The notes under the pieces were generated by a model that searched no databases, was not told where the DNA came from, and worked only from the letters and a program-made list of their open reading frames with translations. A stretch of DNA of 64,000 nt, from contig JAECYW010000031.1 in the NCBI GenBank assembly GCA_023014335.1, positions 248,001 through 312,000 on the forward strand, read 5' to 3'. This DNA is from Galerina marginata (lineage: Eukaryota > Basidiomycota > Agaricomycetes > Agaricales > Galerinaceae). The stretch's first letter is position 1. Each line of letters starts with the position of its first letter. A program made the translations under genes and the position numbers. Below, in pieces: positions 12,309-24,520 of this stretch.

Positions 12309-14120
12309 CACAGCGGCTGCTATGTCGAAGGCTTCGCAAAGTGCATAGTACTACTTATACCCTACAATGTAGGTCTTCACCGATAATAACTAACTCGTCA
12401 TATCCAGAGAAGTATCAGATTCAGCGCGCTCTGCTTTGATACGAAAAAAAGGGAACAGCAACCCACAAGTTCTCATCGCAACTTTCTTTGTTCCCAGCAT
12501 CAGCCCGAGTTAGCCTGAAACAGGTGTGAATTGGAAGATTAGAGACATTGGCGAAGTGCTCCATTTTAGCCCCTGTAAATAAAGAACGACTGTAATGCCT
12601 CAGAGGTGCTCAAAAATCAAACAGACCGAAAATTTGGTTTTGAAGACAGATTTTAATGGTCTATTCTTAGTTTACAAGCGCCAAGTCGTAAAGCTCTTAA
12701 GGTATTGGTCATAAATGGCGACACCGAGAGCTTGAGTACTTGTACTTGCTCCTGATGCAATGGAAGTTCTGGTGTAGTAGTGGACACTGGCCCAGCCTGT
12801 CATAAGTAAACCGGGACGTTGAATGGACGCCCCCAAGTGGCAAACACACCTTGCTTGATTCTGACCATTGCGTGCTTGGGACCTTGGGTGAACCGCATGC
12901 CTACTTAAGGACTCCGAGGGGTAGGGAGATTACGGAAGCACGGAACTTTCATCAACTGCTATTACGACGTGAAAGGAATTTTGAAGCCGTTGGTTTCATT
13001 GGTGCCTCATTTCCAGAATTTTTTCCATGTCCTGAAAGTTTGGCTTCTTAGAACCCTGAATCACACAATTTTATACTTAGAGCTCAAAAATTGATTAACC
13101 TAGAGGGCTCACATACGCGAGATCAGAATTTCTCAAATTTTGAGTTCACATCAAAATCTCGGCTCACCAAGATTTCCGCAAATAGCAATAATTATTCTTG
13201 TTACAGTGTTTGTCCGCGTGTTATTTTTGACTGTATCTTTGGCGTGCCTGCTCAATTTAGGCGATAGAAATGTTCACCCCCCCCCCCCCCCTTTTGGCCC
13301 AGAGTTCAAAAACCGGCCTTTTTGGCTTGAATATCTTCTCATTAGCTTTAGGTGCACTAATAGAAGGTCAGGCAAACGACCCAGATGCTCATCAGGCGTT
13401 AGCTTTAAATATCTGATTTCTCAACTCCAACGGCCTTGACGGCTATCTTCCAAACTTGGAAATCACACCCACATTACTGGAACTTCTCGAAGAGACTGCA
13501 TGGAAGGAAGGAGTCATTTTCTCCGTGGGGCACGCTCATACGAACCTCCGTGGATCTTTATTCTCCATACGGCATAAATGCATTCACAAATAAATACCTG
13601 CGGTAGAACTGCTCGTCTAAGTATATTGAATCGTTTCTGGGTAATAGCGGCTGGCTTTTGTTGCACCGATATGTTTAGGAGTCTAAATACCTCAGTTAAC
13701 AGGTAGTGCCTATTGAGTATACTGTACCGTTTTGATTAATTTAGTCTTAAACTGGTACAATACTGGTTTAAACATGGCGGAAAAAGCTAAGAACGGCCAT
13801 GAGCAGTTAAGATCATCAACGGTGGGGAGATCTATGAGCCACATATATTCACATACCGCACTAGTTATGACTCGTCCATCCAATGATCTCGCATCAATTT
13901 ATAAGACAAGCAGCCGTTCAAAGTGTTGTTGTGCTCAGAGAAACCACCCAGTGGTTTCTCGTGGAATTCATCAATTACGAAAGATGTTCCATTCAACACA
14001 CCTGGTGATGAGCCACAGTGGGAAGGAGGATAATAAAAATACATCAGTTTCATGTCATAACTCCGGTCCCACAATTTTGAGGAGGTAGACTACTCAATTT
14101 TAAATCAAGAGTACCAGGAG
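12309..14120. other. Intergenic region upstream of the PKS
   Basis: No gene is seen. 12309-12530 still matches the D2 flank (25841-25990 and 26255-26290), so block D extends here. A C16-C18 homopolymer lies at about 13277-13294. No terminal inverted repeats were found around it. Confidence 0.4.
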
Positions 14121-14128
14121 TATATAAG
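14121..14128 (+). promoter_or_regulatory. TATA-like box of the PKS gene
   Basis: TATATAAG lies 79 bases upstream of the PKS start codon at 14200, a plausible distance for a fungal core promoter with a short leader. There is no experimental support. Confidence 0.45.
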
Positions 14129-14199
14129 TACTGGTGATTTAACTATCGGCCCATTAGTTATCTCCCAATTGTCCAAATCGACCTTTACGCGTGTCAACA

Positions 14200-17100
14200 A
14201 TGGATAAAATTGCTGTAATCGGAATATCCGTTGAGCTTCCTAGCGGAATTCATCAAACAAAGAACCTCGACCACGACTCTTTCTTTCAATTTCTGCTCGA
14301 CCAGAAGGAAGCATTTGAACTCATTCCATCCGAACGACTGAATATCGAGGCGTATGTTTCTTATATCATTTATTACTCGCCCTCCAGTTAAATATGCATA
14401 AATCTACAGCTGGCATGGAAAACACGCAGGTCATATACATACTACAAATGGCGCATTCTTAAAGAACTTAGACATGTTCGACAACGTCGAGTTTGGAATA
14501 TCCGCAAAAGATGCTCAAGCCATGGCAATCAGTACTAGAAAGCTCATCGAACACTCATTTCTCGCTCTCCTCGACTCCGGTATTAATTACCGTTCACAGC
14601 CAATTGGATGTTATGCCTCAGGAATTGCAGCAGATTCGTTGAATGAGGTAATTGTTGTAAATATTCGTGCTGTGAATACCACCTTAATCTCAAAACCTTA
14701 CAGAATATTTATCATCAAACAGGCTCTTTCGCGGGTCCTCATCCTTCAATGATCGCAAATCGTATCTCACAGCATTTAGATCTAACCGGCCCATCTATAC
14801 CGATTGACACTGCCTGTAGCTCCAGTGGAGCGGCACTACATATTGCCATGATTTCGTTACTGGCGGGAGATTGTTCTGCAGCTGTCGTGGCAGGAGCGCA
14901 AATTAATACGAGGTGAGTGGAAAGGATTCTCCGGCACTGAGGTAGACTAACCACTCCGACAGGTTTTGGGACTGGTTTGGTTATAGTCAGGGATCGATTC
15001 TCTCGCCGGATGGACGATCCAAGCCTTTCGAAGCTTCTGCTGATGGGTCAGTAATGGTTATTCTGCAGTTGCAGTTCATAATGTTGCGTTCCTCGTAGAT
15101 TTTCCCGTGCAGAAGGAGTTGTTGCTATCGTTTTAAAACTGTTAGACACCGCAATTAAGGATAGTGATTATATCTACGGGACAGTGTGTTATTTTTTTTG
15201 GCAGTTATTATGTGTGGCTAAACTTCAATCTAGATTCTAGCCTCTGCCATAACTACTAATGGCTCAGCTGCCGCACCAGGGGCGCCCGTCGCAGAAGCTC
15301 AGGAAGCTGCACTCAAGGAAGCATTCAAACGTTCTGGGCGTACTCCGCAAGAAGTTGATTATGTCGAATGCCATGCTACTGGTAATTCAATAATATCTAC
15401 CTTCATTGATTGTAAATTAATCGCATCCGTTTAGGGACATCCAAAGGAGACCCAGTAGAGGCTAATAATATCGGAGAAAATTTTCAACGGAGCGGCGATC
15501 TTTTCATCGGAAGCGTTAAGGGAAATATTGGGTTTGTTATTCAGTTGAAAATACATTGCCTACTCGCTGAACCAAGGTGAAAGGCATACCGAAATAACCT
15601 CATTCTTAGCATCATTTTCTAAGGTCTTATCAATGCTAGAACATCAAAGCATTCCACCAAACGTGAAGTTACAACATCCAAATCCGGCAATCTTCTGGGA
15701 TAAATACAGATTGCGAGTTGCTCAAGAGGTTGTCACCCTCTCGCAGCGATCGGGCGGACCCAGCTTGATATCTATTTCGAGTAGTGGCATAGGAGGAGCC
15801 AATGTACATGTCATTGTCGAAGGCGCGCCAACCAAGCTCATGGACGGGTTCAAATCTTCAGCTCCCTTGGTTTTGTTCCTTGCTGGAGGTCTTTCACCAA
15901 GATCGGCAACATCTGTCGCCGAGTCTCTCCCACGGCTGCTTCAGGACCCCAAGACTAACTTCGCTTCGCTTGCAACAAGACTAGGTAGACAGACCCGCCA
16001 AATGACTTGGAGGGCCTTCACTGTGGTTGATTGTACGGACCTTTCGAATCCACCAATGTTTCCGGCTCCAATTCTGACTCCGCGTACCTCACCGCCTATA
16101 ATATTCGTATTTTCCGGTCAAGGACCACAGCACCCAGAAAGTAAGTTAGTAGCCCGTTTCCTGCCGACTCAACCTTACTAAATATTCTCAGTGGGTCGTG
16201 TGCTCTTCCAGCTTTCTCCAATCTTCAGGGAGAGTGTGCAAAAATCTGATATGATTTACAAGGACAGAACTGGTCATTCAATGATCCATGATGTGGGTCT
16301 ATTCGGCAAGGAAGTATCGACCGTACTGGACTCTTGGCCTATTGCAATCACACTCCCTGCTCTTACTATATTCCAAATTGCCCTTTTTGACCTTCTCTCG
16401 AATTTCGGTGTTACTCCTAATGTTGTCATTGGCCATTCCGCCGGAGAGGTCCCTGCTCTTTATGCTTCTGGAGCTGCGTCAAGGGAGCTCGTTGTCGAAC
16501 TGGCTATTGCGCGCGGGGAAGCATTTTCCCAGATGGAATCATACGGAGGTACCATGGCTGCGCTGACATGCAGTTCAGACGAAGCAGAAACTATTCTGAG
16601 ATATGTTCGTGGCACATTCCCAACTTCCGATTCCTGCCTTGAGGTGGCATGTTACAACTCTAGATCGGCAGTTGCAATTGCCGGTCACGACGCCATGGTT
16701 GATCAGGCACTGCAGGTGGCCAAGGACCGTGGCATCGACGGCCGAAAAATCCGAACTCGAGTCCCTGTGCATTCTTCTATGATGGAACACTGTCGAGAGG
16801 AATATGTACGCTTGACTGAGGAAGTATTCAGTCGTCATGGACTCCCTCCCCTTCGGCCACATATCACAACCTTTTCAACATTGACTGGCTCTCGGATGAC
16901 ATCTACCTACGATGCTCAGTACTTTTGGGACACCACAAGAAACTCTGTGCGCTTTGTGCAAGCCATGGATGAAATATCGGCAGAATACCCAAACGCCTTT
17001 TACGTTGAGATATCTCCACATCCCGTCCTTTCTGCTTATATAAGCAGTGGGCTCGCAAACCCAGATCGCGTTGCTGCTGCCTCCCTACGTCCCACTAAGG

Positions 17101-20100
17101 CCGGAGTTGATATGGAGTATCGCAGTATTTTGGAGACAGTTGGTGCACTTACGGTGGCTGGTTATAATGGGGTTGATTTTTCCAATCTGAATGGCCAAGT
17201 CGAACCGGTTTCAGTGCATCGATCAACTAAAGAGGAATATCCTTTTCAAAAGAAGTTGTTCCCAATCTATTTCAAAGACGCACAGTATAGGCTCCAGGTA
17301 TCTCCTCATCTGGGGCCACTCAATCATCCATTCCTGCATGTCAATCAAGCTACGCATCCCAAGCTCGCGGAGCATGTTGTATTGGGTGAAGCTATAATGC
17401 CAGCGGCAGGATTTCTAGAAATGGTCGGTCATCACCATGTTATCAATCCTTTTCGAGTTTTGCTGATTTTTTCTTATTAGGCATTTGAACTTCGTGCTAC
17501 TTCCATGATCAATGTCAAGTTTCGAAATATTCTCCCACTCTCGTCCCAGACACCACTCAAAGTCGATATCTCTCTCAATGGTCCATATTGGTCTGTTCGG
17601 TCGTCCGATATCAACGAGGTATATTCCCCGTTAATAAGGTCAACTCGTATTGACCCGTGTTCCTTCCAGAGTGATAAAGTCTATGCTGATGGGTTTTTAA
17701 GTTTCGAAGCCCTTGTTATGCATGAGTCGGTCGATATAAACACTATTCGCCGGCGTTGTGATCGGTCGATTGATGGTCCTGGTAGGCATTAAAGTAGGTC
17801 ATAATGGGTAAAACTCTGATTACCTGTTTACCAGCATTATATGCCTCGCTTGTACCAACATTCGAATTTGGGACATACTTTCAAAGAGCCAAACAAATCC
17901 TCTTTAATAAAGATGAAGCGCTCATCGAATTAGCTGGCACTGATTCAACCCTCGCAAGGTATTTCTGACGTCCATGCACTACGAACACCTGTTAAAAGCT
18001 CATTTTAGTGACGGTCACTACATAATTCATCCCGCAATTCTCGACTCGTCTTTCCACTTTCTAGCCGCACCAGTTTTTACGGGGAATCTTGATCACAACG
18101 ATTATTATTTACCCTCTGGTGTCGCTCGTGTAATTTTCTGTGAGCGTCCTTCCGAAGGATATTTTCCGAATGTACTCTACGCTCACGGTAAACTACGTCA
18201 ATGGGTACCTAGTAAGTGGGAATATCCATATTGAGACATAGACACTAATGAATTTGTTTTGAGATGGTCTTTCATATGATATCACGTACATGGATAGCAC
18301 CGGAAAAGTATTGTTGATACTCGAAGAATTCGAGTTATCTTGCCGCCGAAAATACGCACATGAACAAATTCAGCGCAGGTTTGAACTGGTTTATGAGCCA
18401 CAAACTTTCGATATCACTGCTCGTCGTCTTCCCAGCAGCTCGGCAGAGGAAGCCGAAACATTGCTATTCTGGTATCGCATCGGAGAAGAAGAACCATTAC
18501 AGGCATTAATCGCTGCTCTGGATCCCGCGAAGCCATCGGACGTATGGATTGCTGCAGAGGGTGGCCGCGATACGTATGCAGCAAGAGGTCTTGTCCGCTC
18601 ACTTCGCCACGAATTTCCGGTCTGGTCCTTTCATTTCATCTCATTTCCAACCTCGTACGCTCAGAATGAGGGCTGGAAGGACCTGTTCAACGACATACCC
18701 CCGTCCGTACGCACAGAAGACGAAATTGTCATATCTTCCACCGGGGAATATCTAGTTCCTCGTCTTAATCCAATCCCTCTTATCCACACAAATTCCCGAA
18801 CGCATAATAAACCTCCAAACCCGTTCCTCGTGAAGGTTATATCATCGTCTTCTCAGATAGGGTCCCTATTATCATTCGTTGGAGAAGTCGAGCATTCAAC
18901 ACATGGTCGCAAATTCATGAAGCAATTTGCATTGGGCGTCATGGAACACCCCATTGAGTCCGAATTTGGCATTGACCACGCATCCTTCTTTTTTCACCAC
19001 GGGGAGGAAAACTGGGATCGACTTTCTGCAGATATTGGGGGCATGGTCGTTGCGCCACTTGCATTGGGGCTTTCAACTTTTCAGAACGGTGCCGGCCAAT
19101 GCGGCAAGCTCCATGTCCTTCTCACGCATTCTGATTCGGACATCGGCAAGGTCGTTCGCAGACTTTATGAGAAGCGTGGAGTGAAAGTAACCGCGGTTGA
19201 CAGCTGCATCGATATCATCGGTCTCTCCCGCCTCCAAATCCACTCCTTTGATGCCATTATCTCCGGTCATAGCAGCAACGACTTCTTAGAAGTTGCAAAA
19301 CTTTTCACTCGGAACGGTACTGGTCGAGTATACTCCTGGAGCCAGGGAGAAAGGTCCCTTCCCACGTTGGTAAAAACGGACCCAGTCGCTCTGCAAGAAG
19401 CTCTCAGATGTTCTCTCATGGCCGAATATCGTGACTTTGTCCCCGTGCCACCGGCTCTCAGACCCCCATTGCAAGATAATGTATCAGATCAGTTGTTTCG
19501 ACGTGACAAATCGTACTTACTTCTAGGAGGAATCGGGAGTCTAGGTCCCCACATCGCGTTATGGATGTATCAGGTTCGTACTCAGTAGCAGTTCTTCTGG
19601 ACTTTTAGCTCTAATCGGTTCGCGGTAGAATGGCGCGCGCAATATCACGTTGGCATCAAGAACAATGAATGCTCTTCAAGCTCAGGCAAATGTTCTTCCG
19701 TACCGTGTTCTCCAATACTTGCGGAGATGCGACGATTTAAACATTGTCCTGGAACTTGTGGACGGCACTGACCACAGTCAGGTTAAGGGTCTTATAGAGC
19801 GTCTTCCCGCTCCGTTGGGCGGCTGCTTTCTTCTTATGACATCAAACATGGACGCAATATTCACGAATCTCAAACCAGTCGATTTTTCACGACTGTATAA
19901 CGTTACTCTGGGTGCCTTCGATGCTCTTGCTTCCGCTATCCCAATCACTGAGTTGGATTTCGTCGTCGCCTTCTCTTCTACGACTGCTTTATTTGGTAAC
20001 GGAGGTCAAACTAATTATTCTGCGTACGCCATTTTCTTGCCTTTACTTCATCAACTCATTAGCTTGCGAAGGTCGAAAACTGCACTTGAAGGCGTGCTGA

Positions 20101-22178
20101 AATCGTATGAAAACGCCTTCTCCTTTATATGCCCCGCTGTCACAGGAACAAGTCTGACCACCTCAACCGCAAGTCAGACAGTGGGATTACCCTCACAGGT
20201 ACCTATATCAGGTAAGCCGACGGTGTGTTACAGGGTTCATTCTTACATCGTGACTAGATGTTCTACGGTGGCTGGACGATGGAATGCGCCTACACATGAC
20301 CGGAACACATCGTTTCGACAACTACATACCTGATTTTGAATGGAAAGCGGTCGCTAGAGCCTTCTCAAACGGCTCGTTGCGACTAATTGCGCCACTGCTA
20401 CCAGACGAGACACAGGAAGTAGTACAGGAGGCCACAGTGAATAAAGCCGAAAGGCTGCGGGCCCTCATATGTGGTTATCTAGGAATGCCAGAAAAAGACC
20501 TTTCAGAGGATGTTCCGCTAATCTCATATGGCCTGGATTCGCTTTCGTCTTCGCGGTTATCTCTTGCGCTCAACAAGGAGTTTGGACTGAAAATCACCCA
20601 AATCCAGCTTCTGGCGTACACGAGTACAAAAGACATCTATCGTCGATTGGAATCTGTACTGGATGAGGCGGCTAGTGCTAAGGAGGCCACGGATTCCCTT
20701 CATCGCGCTATTCAAGCGATGCAGGATACCCTCACTCGGCATTCGCTCGATAAACCTTCAACCCTTCTTCCGTCCTCCGACATTCTGAAAGACATTCCGG
20801 ACAAAGCTGTCATATTATCGGGGGCAACTGGGTCGCTGGGTTGTCATCTGCTTTCACAGCTTATTGGAGCGCCCGACGTCAGGATTATATATGCATTGAA
20901 CCGAGGATCATCAGCGATATCCCTTCAAGATAAACAAGCGGCTGCCTTGGAGAGGGAAGGTCTTTCGCCAGCCCTATCCATGTCCTCCAAGTTGGTCTAC
21001 CTTGCATGCGACTACGATAAACCCATGCTCGGCCTGTCGGATTCAACTATCTCCTTCGTCAGTTTCTCTTTGCCCTCTCTTTAAAATATAAGGTACTAAC
21101 ATGTTTATTTCTTCAGTTGTCATCCGACGCAACACACATCATTCACAATGGCAAGAAAACCTTCCAAAATCTACAACGTGTCACTAAACTAACCTATTAA
21201 TATAGCTTGGGTCTCAGACTTCGTTGTTAGCTTGCCTTCATACGAGAAATTGATCGAAAGAACCCGCGATCTGATCGGCATTGCACTGAAGGCTCAACCG
21301 ACTCGCCACATATCGTTTTGCTTCATTAGCACGACGGGTGTCTGCCGACGTTCGTATTTTACTATCTTGTGATGTGGGTTTCAGTATTAATTCAAGAGTG
21401 TAGTATCGGACGACCACCGAGAAGCCCCAATCCCCCTCAGTAAATTGCCCCAAATTCCGACGGCGTTCTTGCCATATATTGAGCTCGGGTACATTCAATC
21501 CAAATGGATAGCTGAACAGCTTACAGAGCAGGCCGCGTCGTTCGGTCTGCAGACCTCGGTGTTGCGCGTTGGGCAGTTGGCTGGAAGTGTACGTTTTAAT
21601 GGGGCCTGGGCATCCACGCAATGGTTTCCGGCCATGGTCAAGTCAGCCGAACTTGTGCAATGTTTACCGAGTGGAGACGAGGTAAGATATTTATGAATAT
21701 CGAGGTCATTGTTGATTTAACCCCAACATTTCCATCTCTCTGTTATTAGGATATTGCCTGGCTTTCCATGGACAGCGCTGCTTCCGCTGTTCTCGACCTT
21801 TATGCATCCGGGACGGGAACATATCATGTCGTTCACCCTCGTCCGGTTGCGTGGAATACCATCATGTCTGCTGCAGCCTCAGCTATAGGCGTGTCGCTGG
21901 TACCGTACAGTGTGTGGTATCGGTCGCTGAGGGAGAAAACGGACACCTCGAATGCCCCAAGGAGTGGCCATGTTTCCATGAAGTTCATTGATTATTTTGG
22001 AATCGGTGTTTCTGATGGAATCACGCAATCCTCGGAGAGTATGGGCCTTCTGGCAAAGGTGAATTGTAAAAAGGCACAAGGAGTTTCTGCAACCTTATCC
22101 AGTGACGAAATACCTGCTCTCGGTCAATTGGATGTGGTGGCTTGGATCGAGTATTGGCGAAGGACCCAATTTTTGTAA
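14200..22178 (+). CDS. Reducing polyketide synthase KS-AT-DH-KR-ACP-R
   Basis: Twenty exons with consistent phases: 14200-14351, 14410-14647, 14704-14912, 14963-15046, 15099-15183, 15234-15381, 15435-15531, 15584-16140, 16192-17423, 17481-17618, 17670-17781, 17835-17958, 18009-18211, 18264-19573, 19629-20211, 20258-21057, 21117-21150, 21206-21339, 21397-21681, 21750-22178; about 2317 aa. KS triad: C168 (DTACSSS), H303 (CHATGT) and H339 (GNIGHTE). AT: S606 in GHSAGE and H717. DH: H918 in [10 protein letters not shown] and D1071 in [19 protein letters not shown] at about 1548, S1680 and Y1693, but Thr1656 and Ala1697 occupy the usual Lys and Asn positions. ACP: S1852 in GLDSLSS. C-terminal reductase: GATGSLG at 1946 and Y2112/K2116 (YIQSK), implying reductive chain release. 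Between DH and KR lie about 470 aa with a degenerate nucleotide-fold look. The 21151-21205 intron is GC-AG. The 21340-21396 junction has an alternative (21338-21403). Product unknown. Confidence 0.93.
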
Positions 22179-24240
22179 TTATTGACGGCTCTATTTACTG
22201 TATCTCAAGAAACTTCCGAACCCTATGCTGGATATCACTGTAGTATTTAGTTTGATATCCAAGAATTCTCGTGTCGTCTCCTGCGTGCAAAGGAAACCTC
22301 CTGAGTCCAGGAGTCCAACGCAACGTGTTTAGATCACGTGGCTGATGCGGTGTCCGAGGTTTCCCGTTCTGTCAACTATTCTCTCCAGTTTTCCTGCTAT
22401 TTCTCTTACGGTTCTGTCTTTTTGCGAATACAGACCTGGATTTTGACACAACGCACAACGACTTTTGAATCTCGAAATTTGACTTATCAAACTGGAAAGG
22501 CGCCAATTTCTCGATTCATTCATAGGAATAGGGATCGGTTCTGGGCCACTAGGTTTGTGATATACAGCGCATTCGAGCTCGAGTTTCGTTGAGCACAGGT
22601 GAGAGTAGGTGAGAGTTAGGACGGCTGTCGCATTTACTGAACACCCGCTCACACTCACACATCTCGTTGACTTTGCCAGCCAGGACGGAAGCAACGGTAG
22701 GGTGGTAGCAACTTAGGCAAGTTTTTTCGGTTATTTTGTCTCTCTCGAGTCGAAGTTGAACGTTGAGCACCATAGCTTTCTTTAGATGCTGCCAACGTCG
22801 ACGTCGATCCCATCACCTCGTCATGGCCGTCTGATGCCCATCCGTAAATGGCACTCTCTTCCCCATCCTACGTTCGCTGGCGCGATCTCCTACTCAGAAA
22901 AACTCCAGCAACCAGCATTCCAGTCTACAATCCCGAAGCACGTAGCATTGCATGACAGAAATCGAGCTGCTGAAGAGAATACGAGCTCATTCTTGGCCCT
23001 ATCTCCGCTTGATGCCTAGTCGTGCAGAAGCATGAGCGGGATGGTTCGCACCAAGACAAAGGAGAGGGGAAGGATGGTATTCTCACCCAAAGACGGAACG
23101 TCAACGCGTCAGTCTTTCAGCTCTGAGATCTGTGGAGCCGCGTCGCGAGCTTCATTTTCAGCACGTTATATGCGTCAAAGTAGGACCCACACACAGCCAG
23201 AAATCACGTTTACACGTCTGTTTTTCGACCCAACCGCGCCTCCCACTTGGAGTCTGGTCTGAAGAGGACGGCCCCAAGACCACGAAGGTCGAAATCGGAT
23301 TCGATCGGCCAAGTTTGGGAGCGGGTAAGCTTGCTTGCGCGGAAGCAATATGGGGCTAGTTCTCGCGGGTAAGGACATGCATGCCTTCATTCCGGGACTG
23401 ACTAGGGAACGGGGAGGAGGAAAGACGTCCAGAGAATCTGAATGTCAGTTGGGTAAGTGTTGTTCTCTAGTTGGAAACTAACGAGGACGTCGCTGATATA
23501 TGCTCTTTTTGGCTGTTTTTGAGCTAGAAGAAGGAGCTGAAGTTGAATTGGAATTGGAGGTGGAGGTGGAGGTGGAGGTGGAGGTGAAATCGCACTTGAA
23601 GTCGCAGTCGGGATTAGTAAGTGTCGTATTACTTGAGAACGTACAGAATGCCAGCTTACTCTTCGTACTCAAGTCTTTATTTTGTTATAATCTATTCTGG
23701 TACGAATACCCGTCTCCACCTGGACGTTTCGATAGCCTTCATTCAATGCCATACCACCGTCGTTATTTGACATGATTGGCTATTTGCAAATATATGCGTC
23801 CATTTGTCTGTCGTTGGACACCACCCGAAACGGAGATGTATCGGCTCGCTTCAGTAGTGCCACCTGTAGCCCGTCTTCCGGGTGGTTTGACACTGGGAGT
23901 TTAAACAATTTCTTAACGTGCCTACAGCCGAAGCCGAACTACGTGCAGGAGTACGAGCAAGAGCAAGAGCGGTAGCTGGCGCAGTTGAAGCGCTCAACAA
24001 AAAACGAGGTTTCAAGTTTGAAGGTGCGCGATTGGATTTATCCCAAATATATTTTGGATCTAACTTTAGCGCCCCCAGAGTCACAGCATCCCTCTTCCCG
24101 TATTTCGTATCTCGACATCTGGCGCTCCCGAGTTGAATTCACGTGTTCGACATTCAAGTCATCCTCGTTCAGCACCCACCCCCACCGAAGGCGGGTGTTC
24201 AGTGCGGAAATGAAGCTTCTATCTCGCTGAAATACCAAAC
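22179..24240. repeat. Repeat family R copy downstream of the PKS
   Basis: 22395-22800 is homologous to 26505-26830 and to 26975-27390. 23620-24226 matches parts of 416-1010 and 3525-3675. A TGGAGG microsatellite (about five copies) lies at 23555-23586. Minus-strand frames in the repeats share a fragment reading T-C-L-x-C-Y-H, which hints at a decayed coding sequence. No domain was recognised and no intact gene can be assembled. Confidence 0.55.
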
Positions 24241-24520
24241 TTCATCTGCTCATGTGAGCCGCCTAACTCGTTGGGCAAATATCTAATTTTCTCGCGCGTT
24301 CTGACAGAACTTTTTTTTAGCGATTACAACAAGCCGAGATTAGCTATGTACCAAGTTATTGATCAGAATCAATTCCGGTACAATGCATGTCTCAGTAGTC
24401 TACCGCCTGTTTTGCTATTCATAAGCGAAGGTGGATAGGTTGATGGATGGATCAGGTATGACTAGCGCGGTTCCAGGAGAACCAAAATAATTTACAGACT
24501 CGTGCCACTACCACATGATT

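Noticed and set aside
13277..13294. Poly(C) tract as evidence of a second hAT-like MITE
   Set aside because: No CAAGGGGGCACC-type termini and no 8-bp duplication were found around it.
14191..22178. Treating the PKS region as several separate genes or as a fragmented pseudogene
   Set aside because: All 20 exons join with consistent phases and GT-AG or GC-AG sites, and nearly all catalytic motifs appear in the right order.
23500..23775. ORF with an acidic Glu/Val repeat
   Set aside because: The repeat is a TGGAGG microsatellite inside a dispersed repeat, and no start, domain or partner exon supports a gene.
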